Below are positions 17,809 to 26,411 of a stretch of 64,000 nt of DNA, piece by piece. Made by a program: the position numbers and the translations under genes. This stretch comes from Parabacteroides chongii (GTDB lineage Bacteria > Bacteroidota > Bacteroidia > Bacteroidales > Tannerellaceae): assembly GCF_029581355.1 (NCBI RefSeq), contig NZ_CP120849.1, positions 3,814,501 through 3,878,500 on the forward strand. Direction: 5' to 3'. The notes below the pieces were generated by a model. The model had not been told where the DNA came from and ran no database searches. It saw only the letters and a list, made by a program, of their open reading frames with translations. Every line of letters begins with the position of its first letter. Within the stretch, counting starts at the first letter, position 1.

Positions 17809-17845
17809 CTTTTGTATCGAAAATGTATTGAAAAGACTTGAAGAC

Positions 17846-20758
17846 ATGAAATACACAAACATACTCTATTCCCTTTTCCTGCTTGCCGGTCTGCTTTCGG
17901 GATATGGCTGTAACGCTGCCTCTTCCGGCCGTCAGGTATTGGATATGAACACTGACTGGGCTTTCTTCCGGGGCGATGTAAGTGACGGCAGCAGGATGGA
18001 TTTGGATGATTCCGGCTGGATGCCTGTCGTCCTGCCGCATATCATGCAACTGGAAACAAAGCATTGCGGAGGAAACTCGATATATGACGGTGTCGGTTGG
18101 TATCGCCGTTATTTTAAGCTCCCGGAAACAGATAAGGATAAACGAATCGTTGTTTCTTTTGAGGGAGTTATGACAAACTGTGATGTTTATTTGAACGGAA
18201 AAAAGATAACGGAACATCATGGCGGTTATATGGGATTTGTGGCTGATCTGACAGACCATGTCGACTGGAACGGTAATAATGTGCTGGCAGTCCGTGTCTC
18301 TGCTGAACATGATCCGCTGACTCCTCCGGGAAAGCCGCAGGATAAGATGGACTTCTATTATTATAGCGGTATATACCGGGGTGTCAGGATGGTTATTACC
18401 GATAAAATATATATAACCGATCCTTTGCAGGAAGAGATAGTAGCCGGTGGCGGCCAGTTCATCACTTTTCCGGAGGTGACGAAAGAAAGGGCAAGAGTCC
18501 ATGTCGCCACACATATCCGTAATCAATCGGATACGAATGAAACGTTGACCTTATTCTCTCAGTTAAAAGATTCTACGGGGAATGTGGTTGCCGGAATAAA
18601 GACTCCGGTCGATTTGCAGCAGCAGTCGGACGAAACAGTAGCGCAGGATCTGATTGTCGACAATCCCGCCTTATGGCATCCTTACGCACCCTATCTTTAT
18701 ACCTTGCAGACACAAATCCTATCCGGTGAAAAAGTACTGGACGAGACAGAGGAGAAAGTCGGTATCCGTACGATCCGTTACACGGCGGAGGAGGGTTTCT
18801 TTATCAATGGAGAAAAACTGTATATGCGCGGAGCCAACCGTCACCAGGCTTTTGCCAATGTCGGTGATGCCGCTTCCAATTCGATGCAGGTACGGGATGC
18901 GATCGACCTGAAGCAGGGTGGCTACAATGCCGTCCGTGCCGCCCATTATCCGAGTGATCCGGCTTTTCTGGATGCCTGCGATAAGTATGGCCTGTTGGTT
19001 GTCGAATGTATTCCCGGCTGGCAGTTTTATAATCCCGATTCCACATTTATCAAACGTCTTTATGATGTAGGACGCCGGATGATTCGCCGGGATCGGAATC
19101 ACCCTTCCGTCGTACTTTGGGAAACGGCGCTGAATGAATCCCGTTATCCGGTCTCATTGGCAAAAGAAATTCAGGAACTGTCCCATGCGGAATATCCGGG
19201 TGACCAGATGTACACAGCCGGCGATTACTTCGGGCATGCCGATATGGAACCTTATTACGATGTCTTTTACAAACAGGTATCCAAATTTCCGAAGGATGGC
19301 GATGTAATGAGTAATTATCCCGAAGACTTCATCGTGGTCAAACCCTTGTTTACCCGCGAGTGGGGAGATGGCGTAGGAGAGAAGCCCCGTGTCAGTCTGA
19401 AAGAGAATGAAGAAGAACAGATGCGTCAGTGTCGCAGCCGTATCGAACAGTTGAATGGCAAAGGGTATTTCGACTGGTGCATGCTGGATGCCAATCCGCA
19501 TATGGGAGGGCATTTTGTATGGAGTTACAACGATTATGCCCGTGGTAGCCAGGATGAAACGATGTACAGCGGTGTGGTCGACATCAACCGTTATCCGAAG
19601 TTCAGTTATTTCATGTTGCAGAGTATGCGCGACAAGTCTGTCTCCCAGCCGGGATTGTATGATGGGCCGATGGTCTTTATCGCTTCCTATAATGCATCTG
19701 CCGGTTTTACCTCTTCTACAACAGATATTACGGTCTTCTCCAATTGCGATGAAGTAAAATTATACCGTAACGATCAATTGATCGGAAAACAGACACGCGA
19801 GGAAAGGACACCGCTGTATCGTCCGGTCGTTGAAAAAGGAGGCAGCCCCGTATTCATCTTCAATGCCGGAGAATATGAAGCCGGAACATTGAAAGCGGAA
19901 GCCCTTGTGGATGGAAAAGTGGTGGCTACACATCATGTGACGACACCCGAACAGGCGGATCACCTGGTAGTAGATATCAAAACGAATGGTATTATCCCCG
20001 TAGCAGACGGTTCGGATATGATCCCTGTCTATTTTAAGGTTTGCGATAAGAATGGCACTTTAGTCTACAACTCCCGGCAGGAGATCCGGATACGGGTATC
20101 GGGAGAAGGTACACTGATCGGAGATACGATCAGCCGTATCGGTATCAATCCGCAAAAAGTCGAAGGCGGTATCGGTTTTGCCTTTATACGTACGACGAAA
20201 AAGGCCGGTAAGATCGTTGTGGAAGTTACCGCGGACGGTTTATCAGCCGGTAGGGCAGAGGTTGTGTCGGAACCCTTCCGTAACTCTTATTTGCCGGATG
20301 GAGAACATGCGGCATTCAAAGGACAGGAAGAAGATAATGTAGTCGTGAAGCCCTCTTCCTGGCAGAAGCGTATATTGGAAAGACCCCGCCTGAAGATCGC
20401 TTCCGTCCAGGTAGGCAGCAGTCAGAACGGGTATCCGTCCTCGAATATCATAGATAATGATGACCACACCTGGTGGATCGCAGGCGAAGATAAACTTCCG
20501 CAGGTAATCACGCTGGCGTTGGATCGTCCGGGCTATGTGGCAGCCAGCCGTATTCTTTTTCAGAAAGACAGCTCTTCCTATAAGCACAAAGTAGAGACTT
20601 CGCAGGATGGCGAACGCTGGGAACTTTTGTATGAACGGGAATGTACAGGCTGGGAATTCAAGCCGATGACTGTCGACCGTGAAATAAAATATCTTCGTCT
20701 GACAATAGAAAATGTCTCCGAAGGACGTGCTGGTTTGGGAGAAATCTCTCTTTATTAG
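17846..20758 (+). CDS. Glycoside hydrolase family 2 enzyme with C-terminal discoidin-like domain (PUL 1)
   Basis: 970 residues from the ATG at 17846, which gives a lipoprotein signal (lipobox SGYGC). Domains: GH2 sugar-binding jelly roll (about 25-190), immunoglobulin-like domain (about 195-300), TIM barrel (about 300-600) with acid/base Glu431 in TALNESRYP and likely nucleophile Glu505 in FTREWGDG, further beta domains, and a terminal F5/8 type C-like domain (about 850-970, SSNIIDNDDHTWWIAGE). GH2 members are exo-beta-galactosidases, glucuronidases or mannosidases; which one cannot be decided here. It is the first enzyme after susCD. Confidence 0.88.
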   Translation: MKYTNILYSLFLLAGLLSGYGCNAASSGRQVLDMNTDWAFFRGDVSDGSRMDLDDSGWMPVVLPHIMQLETKHCGGNSIYDGVGWYRRYFKLPETDKDKRIVVSFEGVMTNCDVYLNGKKITEHHGGYMGFVADLTDHVDWNGNNVLAVRVSAEHDPLTPPGKPQDKMDFYYYSGIYRGVRMVITDKIYITDPLQEEIVAGGGQFITFPEVTKERARVHVATHIRNQSDTNETLTLFSQLKDSTGNVVAGIKTPVDLQQQSDETVAQDLIVDNPALWHPYAPYLYTLQTQILSGEKVLDETEEKVGIRTIRYTAEEGFFINGEKLYMRGANRHQAFANVGDAASNSMQVRDAIDLKQGGYNAVRAAHYPSDPAFLDACDKYGLLVVECIPGWQFYNPDSTFIKRLYDVGRRMIRRDRNHPSVVLWETALNESRYPVSLAKEIQELSHAEYPGDQMYTAGDYFGHADMEPYYDVFYKQVSKFPKDGDVMSNYPEDFIVVKPLFTREWGDGVGEKPRVSLKENEEEQMRQCRSRIEQLNGKGYFDWCMLDANPHMGGHFVWSYNDYARGSQDETMYSGVVDINRYPKFSYFMLQSMRDKSVSQPGLYDGPMVFIASYNASAGFTSSTTDITVFSNCDEVKLYRNDQLIGKQTREERTPLYRPVVEKGGSPVFIFNAGEYEAGTLKAEALVDGKVVATHHVTTPEQADHLVVDIKTNGIIPVADGSDMIPVYFKVCDKNGTLVYNSRQEIRIRVSGEGTLIGDTISRIGINPQKVEGGIGFAFIRTTKKAGKIVVEVTADGLSAGRAEVVSEPFRNSYLPDGEHAAFKGQEEDNVVVKPSSWQKRILERPRLKIASVQVGSSQNGYPSSNIIDNDDHTWWIAGEDKLPQVITLALDRPGYVAASRILFQKDSSSYKHKVETSQDGERWELLYERECTGWEFKPMTVDREIKYLRLTIENVSEGRAGLGEISLY

Positions 20759-20760
20759 TA

Positions 20761-20800
20761 ATGGTAACCGGCTGATACAGTAGTGCCAGCCGGTTACCAT
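20761..20800 (+). terminator. Hairpin directly after the GH2 gene
   Basis: A perfect 13-bp stem (ATGGTAACCGGCT / AGCCGGTTACCAT) with a 14-base loop, 2 bases after the stop codon and without a T-run. It may protect the 3' end of the transcript. Confidence 0.45.
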
Positions 20801-20863
20801 TACTATGTCAAGCGACCGGTTTAACCATATCACCTCCATAGCTTTATAGTACCGGACTATCAG

Positions 20864-20893
20864 AACTACGCAAACCTTTGCGTAGTTTTTTTT
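20864..20893 (+). terminator. Intrinsic terminator between the GH2 and propeller genes
   Basis: An 11-bp stem (AACTACGCAAA / TTTGCGTAGTT) with a 2-base loop, running into eight T. This is a textbook intrinsic terminator and suggests that the next enzyme has its own promoter. Confidence 0.8.
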
Positions 20894-20963
20894 CATATAA
20901 CCGGCTGTATCCAATCTGTAAATGTTATACATTTGAAGCATTAAAAGCTTAATTATTAATACT

Positions 20964-22613
20964 ATGAAACTCTATTCTTTATTATTGTGTACATCTGTCG
21001 CTTTCTGTATCGGAACGCAGAGTATGACTGCACAGATCACAGAAAGGCCGCGTCCCGCTGAGTGGGATAATCTTGTCGAAGGTGCCCGGTTCATAGACCG
21101 TTTTCTTCCTATGCCTGCCGGAAAACTGAGCTCCGATGTATGGGGAGCCAAAGAAGTTGTTCCGCGCTATGTGGATAACGGGATTGAAGACAATGTCCGT
21201 TCCTATTGGGGAGGAAATATCCTGAAAGATGAGGATAATAAATACCATCTGTATGTTTGCGGTTGGCCGGAAAATTCTCCGAAAGGACATATGTTCTGGC
21301 CCAACTCGACGGTCTATCATGCCGTATGCGATAATTCTATCGGCCCGTTCATAATCAAAGATACCATCGGTTCGGGACATAACCCGGAGGCTTTCCGCCT
21401 GAAAGACGGACGTGTGGTCGTTTATGTTATCGACGGCTATTACCTGGCGGACGACCTGAACGGTCCGTGGACCCGTAAGAAGTTTGACTTCGACAACCGC
21501 GACCGCCGCATTATCGAGGGCCTTTCAAATCTGACATTCGCACAGCGTGAGGACGGCTCTTACCTGATGGTATGCCGTGGAGGTGGCGTATGGATCAGCC
21601 AAACCGGACTTTCCCCTTACAATCAGATTACGGACAAACGGGTATATCCTCCGGTAAAAGGAGAATTTGAAGACCCTGTCGTTTGGCGAGATCATGTCCA
21701 GTATCACCTGATCGTAAATGACTGGTTGGGACGTATCGCCTTCTATCTTCGTTCAAAAGACGGTGTGAACTGGGTAACCGATCCGGGAGAGGCTTATCTG
21801 CCGGGTGTTTCCGTGCATGAGGACGGAAAGGTGGAAAACTGGTTCAAGTATGAGCGTATCAAGATTTTACAGGATGAATACGGTCGTGCTATCCAGGCTA
21901 ATTTTGCCGTGATCGATACATTGAAAAATGAAGACCTTCCGAGTGATAATCATAGCTCCAAGAATATAAGTATCCCGTTGAATCCGGGTCTGCTGCTGAC
22001 CGTTCTCGATACTCAGCCTGTTACGGATAAAACAAAAGCGATCCGTGTAAAGATTGCTGCCGAGAAAGGATTTAACCCACAGACGGATATCGATCTCAAT
22101 TCCTTGCGTTTCGGTGCATCTACAGAGGTCAATTATGGCAGAGGCTGTAAAGTTCAAAGTACGGAGAATGACGGGAAAGACCTGATTGTTACTTTCGATG
22201 CAAAAGGTAACGGCATAACAGCCGAAGAGTTCGCCCCTAAATTAATAGGAAAAACGACTTCCGGTAAATTGCTCTACGGATATGCCCGTTTGCCTTGGAT
22301 CAGCTATAACGATCCGATCCTTTCTGCCCGGATGCCGGTATTTGCATCAGATAGCCCGGATATAAGTGTCGTAGTAGAGAATTTCGGACAGGTGGTTTCT
22401 AAAAAGGCAGTCCTGAAGCTGGAACAAGTTCAGGATGGGAAAAGGAAGATTGTCGGACAAACAAAATTGTCTTCTCTTGTACCTTACGGCAAAACAAATG
22501 TGATATTGACCAATAAAATAAAGTTTGAAAAAGGGAAAGCATACGATTTTGTCCTGACCATTCGTACGTCGGATAACGTTGTATCCACTTACAGTTTTCA
22601 GACAACTTTATAG
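20964..22613 (+). CDS. Secreted five-bladed beta-propeller enzyme, glycoside-hydrolase-like (PUL 1)
   Basis: 549 residues with a cleavable signal peptide (...SMTAQ, about residue 23). The first 350 residues have propeller blade features of the GH43/GH117-type clans: YWGGNILKDEDNKYHLYVCGW, GHNPEAFRLKDGRVVVYV, GEFEDPVVWRDHVQYHLIV. The last 180 residues are beta-rich and may be a carbohydrate-binding or accessory domain. The acidic residues in NPEA and FEDPV are candidate catalytic or metal-binding positions. I cannot assign a family number. Its place between the GH2 and GH43 genes supports a role in cutting the same glycan. Confidence 0.6.
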   Translation: MKLYSLLLCTSVAFCIGTQSMTAQITERPRPAEWDNLVEGARFIDRFLPMPAGKLSSDVWGAKEVVPRYVDNGIEDNVRSYWGGNILKDEDNKYHLYVCGWPENSPKGHMFWPNSTVYHAVCDNSIGPFIIKDTIGSGHNPEAFRLKDGRVVVYVIDGYYLADDLNGPWTRKKFDFDNRDRRIIEGLSNLTFAQREDGSYLMVCRGGGVWISQTGLSPYNQITDKRVYPPVKGEFEDPVVWRDHVQYHLIVNDWLGRIAFYLRSKDGVNWVTDPGEAYLPGVSVHEDGKVENWFKYERIKILQDEYGRAIQANFAVIDTLKNEDLPSDNHSSKNISIPLNPGLLLTVLDTQPVTDKTKAIRVKIAAEKGFNPQTDIDLNSLRFGASTEVNYGRGCKVQSTENDGKDLIVTFDAKGNGITAEEFAPKLIGKTTSGKLLYGYARLPWISYNDPILSARMPVFASDSPDISVVVENFGQVVSKKAVLKLEQVQDGKRKIVGQTKLSSLVPYGKTNVILTNKIKFEKGKAYDFVLTIRTSDNVVSTYSFQTTL

Positions 22614-22758
22614 ATTAGGTAAACGATCCTGTTGATGCTTCTCTCTGTTCCCAAACGATTATTATATAGAGGTACGTCTTTTTATATTATCTTTGTGCAT
22701 CTGATTCATCGTGAAAAGTATCTCAATTCAGGACAATGTTTAATATATAAATAGGAAG

Positions 22759-24336
22759 ATGAATAAAGGAAAATTCTTACTCTTAATCGGTATGCTGTTA
22801 ACCGCATGCTGTCTGAAAGCCCAGGTTTGGGTTGCCGATAACGGCGACGGAACCTATCGTAACCCGATCATACATGCCGATTACTCTGATCCGGATGTGA
22901 TCCGTGTCGGTGATGATTATTATATGGTCGCATCCAGTTTTACCTGTGCACCCGGTATTCCGGTCCTGCATTCCAAAGATTTGGTGAACTGGAAGATCAT
23001 CAACCATGTTTATCCGCGTCTGCCTTTAGATCGTTATGATTATCCGGCACACGGACAAGGGTCATGGGCTCCGGCAATCCGCTATCACGACGGAAAGTAT
23101 TATGTCTATTTCTGCACTCCGCAGGAGGGTTTGTTCGCTGCCTATACGACCGATCCTGCTAAAGAATGGACCTTGAAGCATGTCTTGCATGTGTCGCAGT
23201 GGGAGGACCCTTGTCCTTTGTGGGATGAAGACGGAAAGGCTTATCTGGTGAGAAGCAAGCTCTGTGGTGGTCCGGTCTATCTGCACCGTATGTCGGAAGA
23301 TGGTTTGAGCATCCTCGATAACGGGAAGATCATCTATTGGGACGAAAAAGAAAATCCGGTGCTCGAAGGATTGAAGACGATGAAGAGGAATGGCTGGTAT
23401 TATATCCTGGCTCCAGCGGGCGGTGTTTCGACTGGCTGGCAAACAGTACTGCGTTCAAGGAATATCGAAGGACCGTATGAATCGAAGAAAGTTTTGCAGG
23501 AAGGCAACGGCATAAACGGACCTCACCAGGGAGGTTTTGTCGATACACAGACCGGTGAATGGTGGTTCATCCATTTTCAGGACAAAGGGGTGTATGGCCG
23601 TATTGTCCATCTTCAACCCGGTGACTGGAAAAACGACTGGCCTGTTATGGGTATAGATGAAAAAGGGGAAGGATGCGGGTTGCCTGTACTGTCTCACAAA
23701 AAGCCGAATGTCGGTAAAACATATCCGGTCGAATCGCCACAGACTTCCGATGAATTCAACGACAGCAAACTGGGTTTACAGTGGCAATGGCAGGCCGCAG
23801 GTCAGTCTAAATGGTATTCCCTGACCGCTTCGAAAGGGGCATTGAGATTGTATGCCGTTTCATCTCCGACAGAAGACGGGAATCTTTATTATTCCGGGAA
23901 TCTGTTACTTCAGAAATTACCTGCTCCGGAGTTTACTTCGACGGTGAAGATGAATGTCAGTCATTTGCAGGAAGGAGAAAGGGCCGGTTTGGTCATGATG
24001 GGAAATAATTACTCTTATCTGTCTGTACAGCAAAAAGGCGGAAAGAAACAAATTGTCCTTAGCGAGGGAAAGGGAGAGAATTGTGGTTATATCCCTCATG
24101 AAATAAAGAATGCTGACTGTCCATCGAATGATGTCTGGCTGCAGGTAAAGGTCTATCCGGATGCGACTTGCCAGTATTCTTACAGCATGGATGGTACGCA
24201 TTTTACGACATTGGATGACCGTTTTGAAATATCGAAAGGACAGTGGATCGGCGCTAAAGTCGGACTTTTCTGCATTAACCCGGACGTAACAGACGGCAAA
24301 GGCTTTGTCGATGTCGACTACTTTAAAGTCTTTTGA
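22759..24336 (+). CDS. Glycoside hydrolase family 43 enzyme, beta-xylosidase/arabinofuranosidase-like (PUL 1)
   Basis: 525 residues with an N-terminal signal peptide ending near residue 21. The GH43 propeller (about 30-320) carries the three catalytic acids: base Asp44 in YSDPDVIRV, pKa-modulating Asp150 in WEDPCPLWDEDG and acid Glu203 in VLEGLKTM. The rest (about 325-525) is a concanavalin-like C-terminal domain as in GH43 xylosidases (SDEFNDSKLGLQWQWQA...DVDYFKVF). Probable role: removal of xylose, arabinose or galactose side chains. It is the last gene of PUL 1 and is followed by the second intergenic array. Confidence 0.9.
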   Translation: MNKGKFLLLIGMLLTACCLKAQVWVADNGDGTYRNPIIHADYSDPDVIRVGDDYYMVASSFTCAPGIPVLHSKDLVNWKIINHVYPRLPLDRYDYPAHGQGSWAPAIRYHDGKYYVYFCTPQEGLFAAYTTDPAKEWTLKHVLHVSQWEDPCPLWDEDGKAYLVRSKLCGGPVYLHRMSEDGLSILDNGKIIYWDEKENPVLEGLKTMKRNGWYYILAPAGGVSTGWQTVLRSRNIEGPYESKKVLQEGNGINGPHQGGFVDTQTGEWWFIHFQDKGVYGRIVHLQPGDWKNDWPVMGIDEKGEGCGLPVLSHKKPNVGKTYPVESPQTSDEFNDSKLGLQWQWQAAGQSKWYSLTASKGALRLYAVSSPTEDGNLYYSGNLLLQKLPAPEFTSTVKMNVSHLQEGERAGLVMMGNNYSYLSVQQKGGKKQIVLSEGKGENCGYIPHEIKNADCPSNDVWLQVKVYPDATCQYSYSMDGTHFTTLDDRFEISKGQWIGAKVGLFCINPDVTDGKGFVDVDYFKVF

Positions 24337-24371
24337 AAGAATATGGGATAATTCTTTTCTAAAAATAGGGT

Positions 24372-24478
24372 GGGTTCGTTTAAAACGAGGTGTAAATTCG
24401 TTTAAAACGGACCCTCACTTCGTTTAAAACGAGAAAAAACTCCTTTTAAACGAGATTTCGGTTCATTTAAAGGGAAAT
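24372..24478. repeat. Intergenic five-unit near-palindromic array (copy 2)
   Basis: Cores TTTAAA start at 24379, 24401, 24423, 24445 (within TTTTAAA from 24444) and 24466, a spacing of about 22 bases throughout. The units are CGTTTAAAACGA-like and share 24 consecutive bases with copy 1 at 7747-7770. The array exactly fills the gap between the convergent ends of the GH43 and ECF sigma genes; the last unit runs up to the sigma stop codon. Confidence 0.85.
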
Positions 24479-24481
24479 TTG

Positions 24482-25060
24482 TTAATACCTTTTCTTCAGA
24501 TAAGCATGTATTTTCTTATAAGCCGTTGCAATATGAGCTTCTACTGTCTTTTGTGATATATTCAGTAAAGTGGCGATTTCTTTTTGCTTGAGTTTGTCGG
24601 AAAGGAACAATCTGAATACTTCCCTGCATTTTTCCGGCAAGGAGTTGATTGCTTTCTGTATCAGTTCTTGTTGCTCCTGGTCCAGTAAAACAGATTCTGG
24701 ATTGGTATTGTCTGCTATCAACTCTATATTATATAAGTCTAAGGGTGAACACTCTGGAGTATTAGATCTTCTTATATAATGTAGAGCCTGGTTTTTGGTA
24801 GAAATGTAGAGATAACTTTCTATATTTTCTATTTCATGGAGTGTTTCTTTTCTATTCCAAATCGTGTAAAAAACATCAGATACAACTTCTTCAGCTGATT
24901 CTTTGGAGGATAGATAGTAGATAGCCACATGGTATAATCTGAGATAATACATATCAAAAAGTTGGCGAAAGGCTTTTTCGTCTCCTTGAATGATATTGAA
25001 AATCAGATCATCTTTTTTATTGTTTAGTGGAGTCCTTATCCTCATGTCACAACATATCAC
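24482..25060 (-). CDS. ECF sigma factor of PUL 2
   Basis: 192 residues as drawn; an ATG at 25045 is also possible. Region 2 includes FRQLFDMYYLRLYHVAIYYL and EEVVSDVFYTIWNRKE; region 4 includes LPEKCREVFRLFLSDKLKQK and a helix-turn-helix with NISQKTVEAHIATAYKKIHA. Unlike PUL 1, it points away from its fecR and susCD genes, with the inverted-repeat element between. AT-rich codon use resembles PUL 2 and differs from the GC-richer genes of PUL 1, a hint that PUL 2 was acquired separately. Confidence 0.9.
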   Translation of the reverse strand: MICCDMRIRTPLNNKKDDLIFNIIQGDEKAFRQLFDMYYLRLYHVAIYYLSSKESAEEVVSDVFYTIWNRKETLHEIENIESYLYISTKNQALHYIRRSNTPECSPLDLYNIELIADNTNPESVLLDQEQQELIQKAINSLPEKCREVFRLFLSDKLKQKEIATLLNISQKTVEAHIATAYKKIHAYLKKRY

Positions 25061-25073
25061 TGATAAATAATTA

Positions 25074-25269
25074 TAGTTCCTGAAGAACTATGGTACTTGT
25101 ATAGAATTAAAAGCTGTAAAATTTTCTTTTTTTGAGAAAACTGTTCAGATGGACTATAGATATAGTACACTAGAATCTATCAATACAGCTTTTTTATCAT
25201 TATAATTTAGACTTTATGTGAATAAATACTATTTTTGTTATGAAAAAGACATTAGTTCTTCAGGAACTT
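25074..25269. repeat. Candidate invertible promoter segment bounded by 17-bp inverted repeats
   Basis: Left arm 25074-25090 (TAGTTCCTGAAGAACTA) and right arm 25253-25269 are reverse complements at 16 of 17 positions, 162 bases apart. The arms sit between the divergent sigma and fecR genes. Each contains a 15-base core AGTYYYNNNRRRACT that also occurs in the inverted repeats at 51790-52201. A promoter-like sequence lies inside next to the right arm. No recombinase gene is seen nearby. Alternative: two operator sites for a dimeric regulator. Confidence 0.6.
25206..25237 (+). promoter_or_regulatory. Promoter inside the candidate invertible segment, pointing to fecR
   Basis: TTTA (25206-25209, imperfect -33), 20 bases, TATTTTTG (25230-25237, full -7 match). 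In the orientation given here it points toward fecR-susC-susD; inversion would turn it toward the sigma gene. Confidence 0.5.
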
Positions 25270-25357
25270 GGTGGTTAAGGTTAATATAAGTTAAGACTGT
25301 TTTTTGTATTAGGGTTTTTCACTTTCGTTGTCATCTATAATAACAAAACAGGTAACA

Positions 25358-26245
25358 ATGAATTTGAAAGAAGGAGATAAAATACAGTTTGAAGAATGTG
25401 TAAGCCGTATTCGTTTTAAGCCATTGGAGGTTGATACAGATGCTGTTTATAAGAGATTACGTGACCGTATTGAAACATCAAGACAGAGAATAGGTGTTTC
25501 TCCGATATGGAAATATACTTCTGTTGCGGCTTGTATAGCTTTATTATGTGTATCTTCTTTTCTTATTTGGAATATAACTGAATCAAAGCCTCTTTCTTAT
25601 TTGGAGACAACAGCATTGGCTGGATCAAAAGCTTATATATTATTGCCGGATAGTACGGAGGTATGGTTGAATAGTGATTCGTGGATACGTTATCCGGAAT
25701 CATTTGATGATGGAAATCGGTCAATAGAATTGATAGGTGAGGCCTTTTTTAAAGTAACTAAAGATCAACATTGTCCATTTCGTGTAAATATGGATGGTAT
25801 GTCAGTGGAGGTGTTGGGTACTGAATTTAATGTATCGGCACACAAAAAATCAGCAGCTATTCAAACTACCTTATTGGAAGGTTCTGTCGCATTATATAAA
25901 AAAAACAATAAGAGTTCAACTCCTGATCGGGTTCTGATTCCGGGTGAACAGGCTGTTTACAATAGGGATAATGGAGATATAGAAGTTCATCCGGTTCAAA
26001 CTTCTTTTTATGTTTCCTGGGCAACAGGTGATTATGTGTTTGAAAATAGTACATTCGGGCAGATAATTCAGACGTTGGAACATTCATTTAATGTGAAATT
26101 TCATTTGAAAGATAGATCCTTGAAAGAAACTTGTCTGACAGCTCGATTTACACATAACGAGTCGTTAGATGAAATCTTGTCGATTCTTCAAATATCAATG
26201 AAATATGAGTATATGATTAAAAATAAGGATGTATTTATAAAGTAG
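25358..26245 (+). CDS. FecR-family anti-sigma factor of PUL 2
   Basis: 295 residues from the ATG at 25358. Cytoplasmic N-terminal part (1-about 58), a membrane helix (about 59-77, VAACIALLCVSSFLIWNI), the periplasmic FecR domain with LLPDSTEVWLNSDSWIRYP and IELIGEAFFKVTKDQHCPF, and a C-terminal DUF4974-type domain (about 225-295). It should act on the ECF sigma factor encoded divergently. The intergenic segment between them may flip, which would make this PUL phase variable. Confidence 0.92.
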   Translation: MNLKEGDKIQFEECVSRIRFKPLEVDTDAVYKRLRDRIETSRQRIGVSPIWKYTSVAACIALLCVSSFLIWNITESKPLSYLETTALAGSKAYILLPDSTEVWLNSDSWIRYPESFDDGNRSIELIGEAFFKVTKDQHCPFRVNMDGMSVEVLGTEFNVSAHKKSAAIQTTLLEGSVALYKKNNKSSTPDRVLIPGEQAVYNRDNGDIEVHPVQTSFYVSWATGDYVFENSTFGQIIQTLEHSFNVKFHLKDRSLKETCLTARFTHNESLDEILSILQISMKYEYMIKNKDVFIK

Positions 26246-26293
26246 ATATTGTATAACCTTAAATAATAGACCATGAATAGTTCTTAGGATTTG

Positions 26294-26399
26294 AAAAAAA
26301 AAATTGGGAATGCTACCAACATCCCCAATTTAATGCTTGCGCATAGATCATTTAATAAATATGGCAGCTACCAACTGCCTTAGTAAATAATCATTTAGA
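26294..26399 (-). ncRNA. Candidate antisense small RNA opposite the susC leader of PUL 2
   Basis: On the minus strand TACATTTG (26405-26412) matches the -7 consensus and its first base is opposite the A of the susC ATG, exactly as in PUL 1. A 12-bp stem with one A-C mismatch at the ninth pair and a 7-base loop (26301-26331) is followed on that strand by ten T (26294-26303). The stem sequences in PULs 1 and 2 differ but the fold, mismatch position and distances are the same. Ends are estimates; no -33 box is clear. Confidence 0.5.
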
Positions 26400-26411
26400 G
26401 TTTGCAAATGT

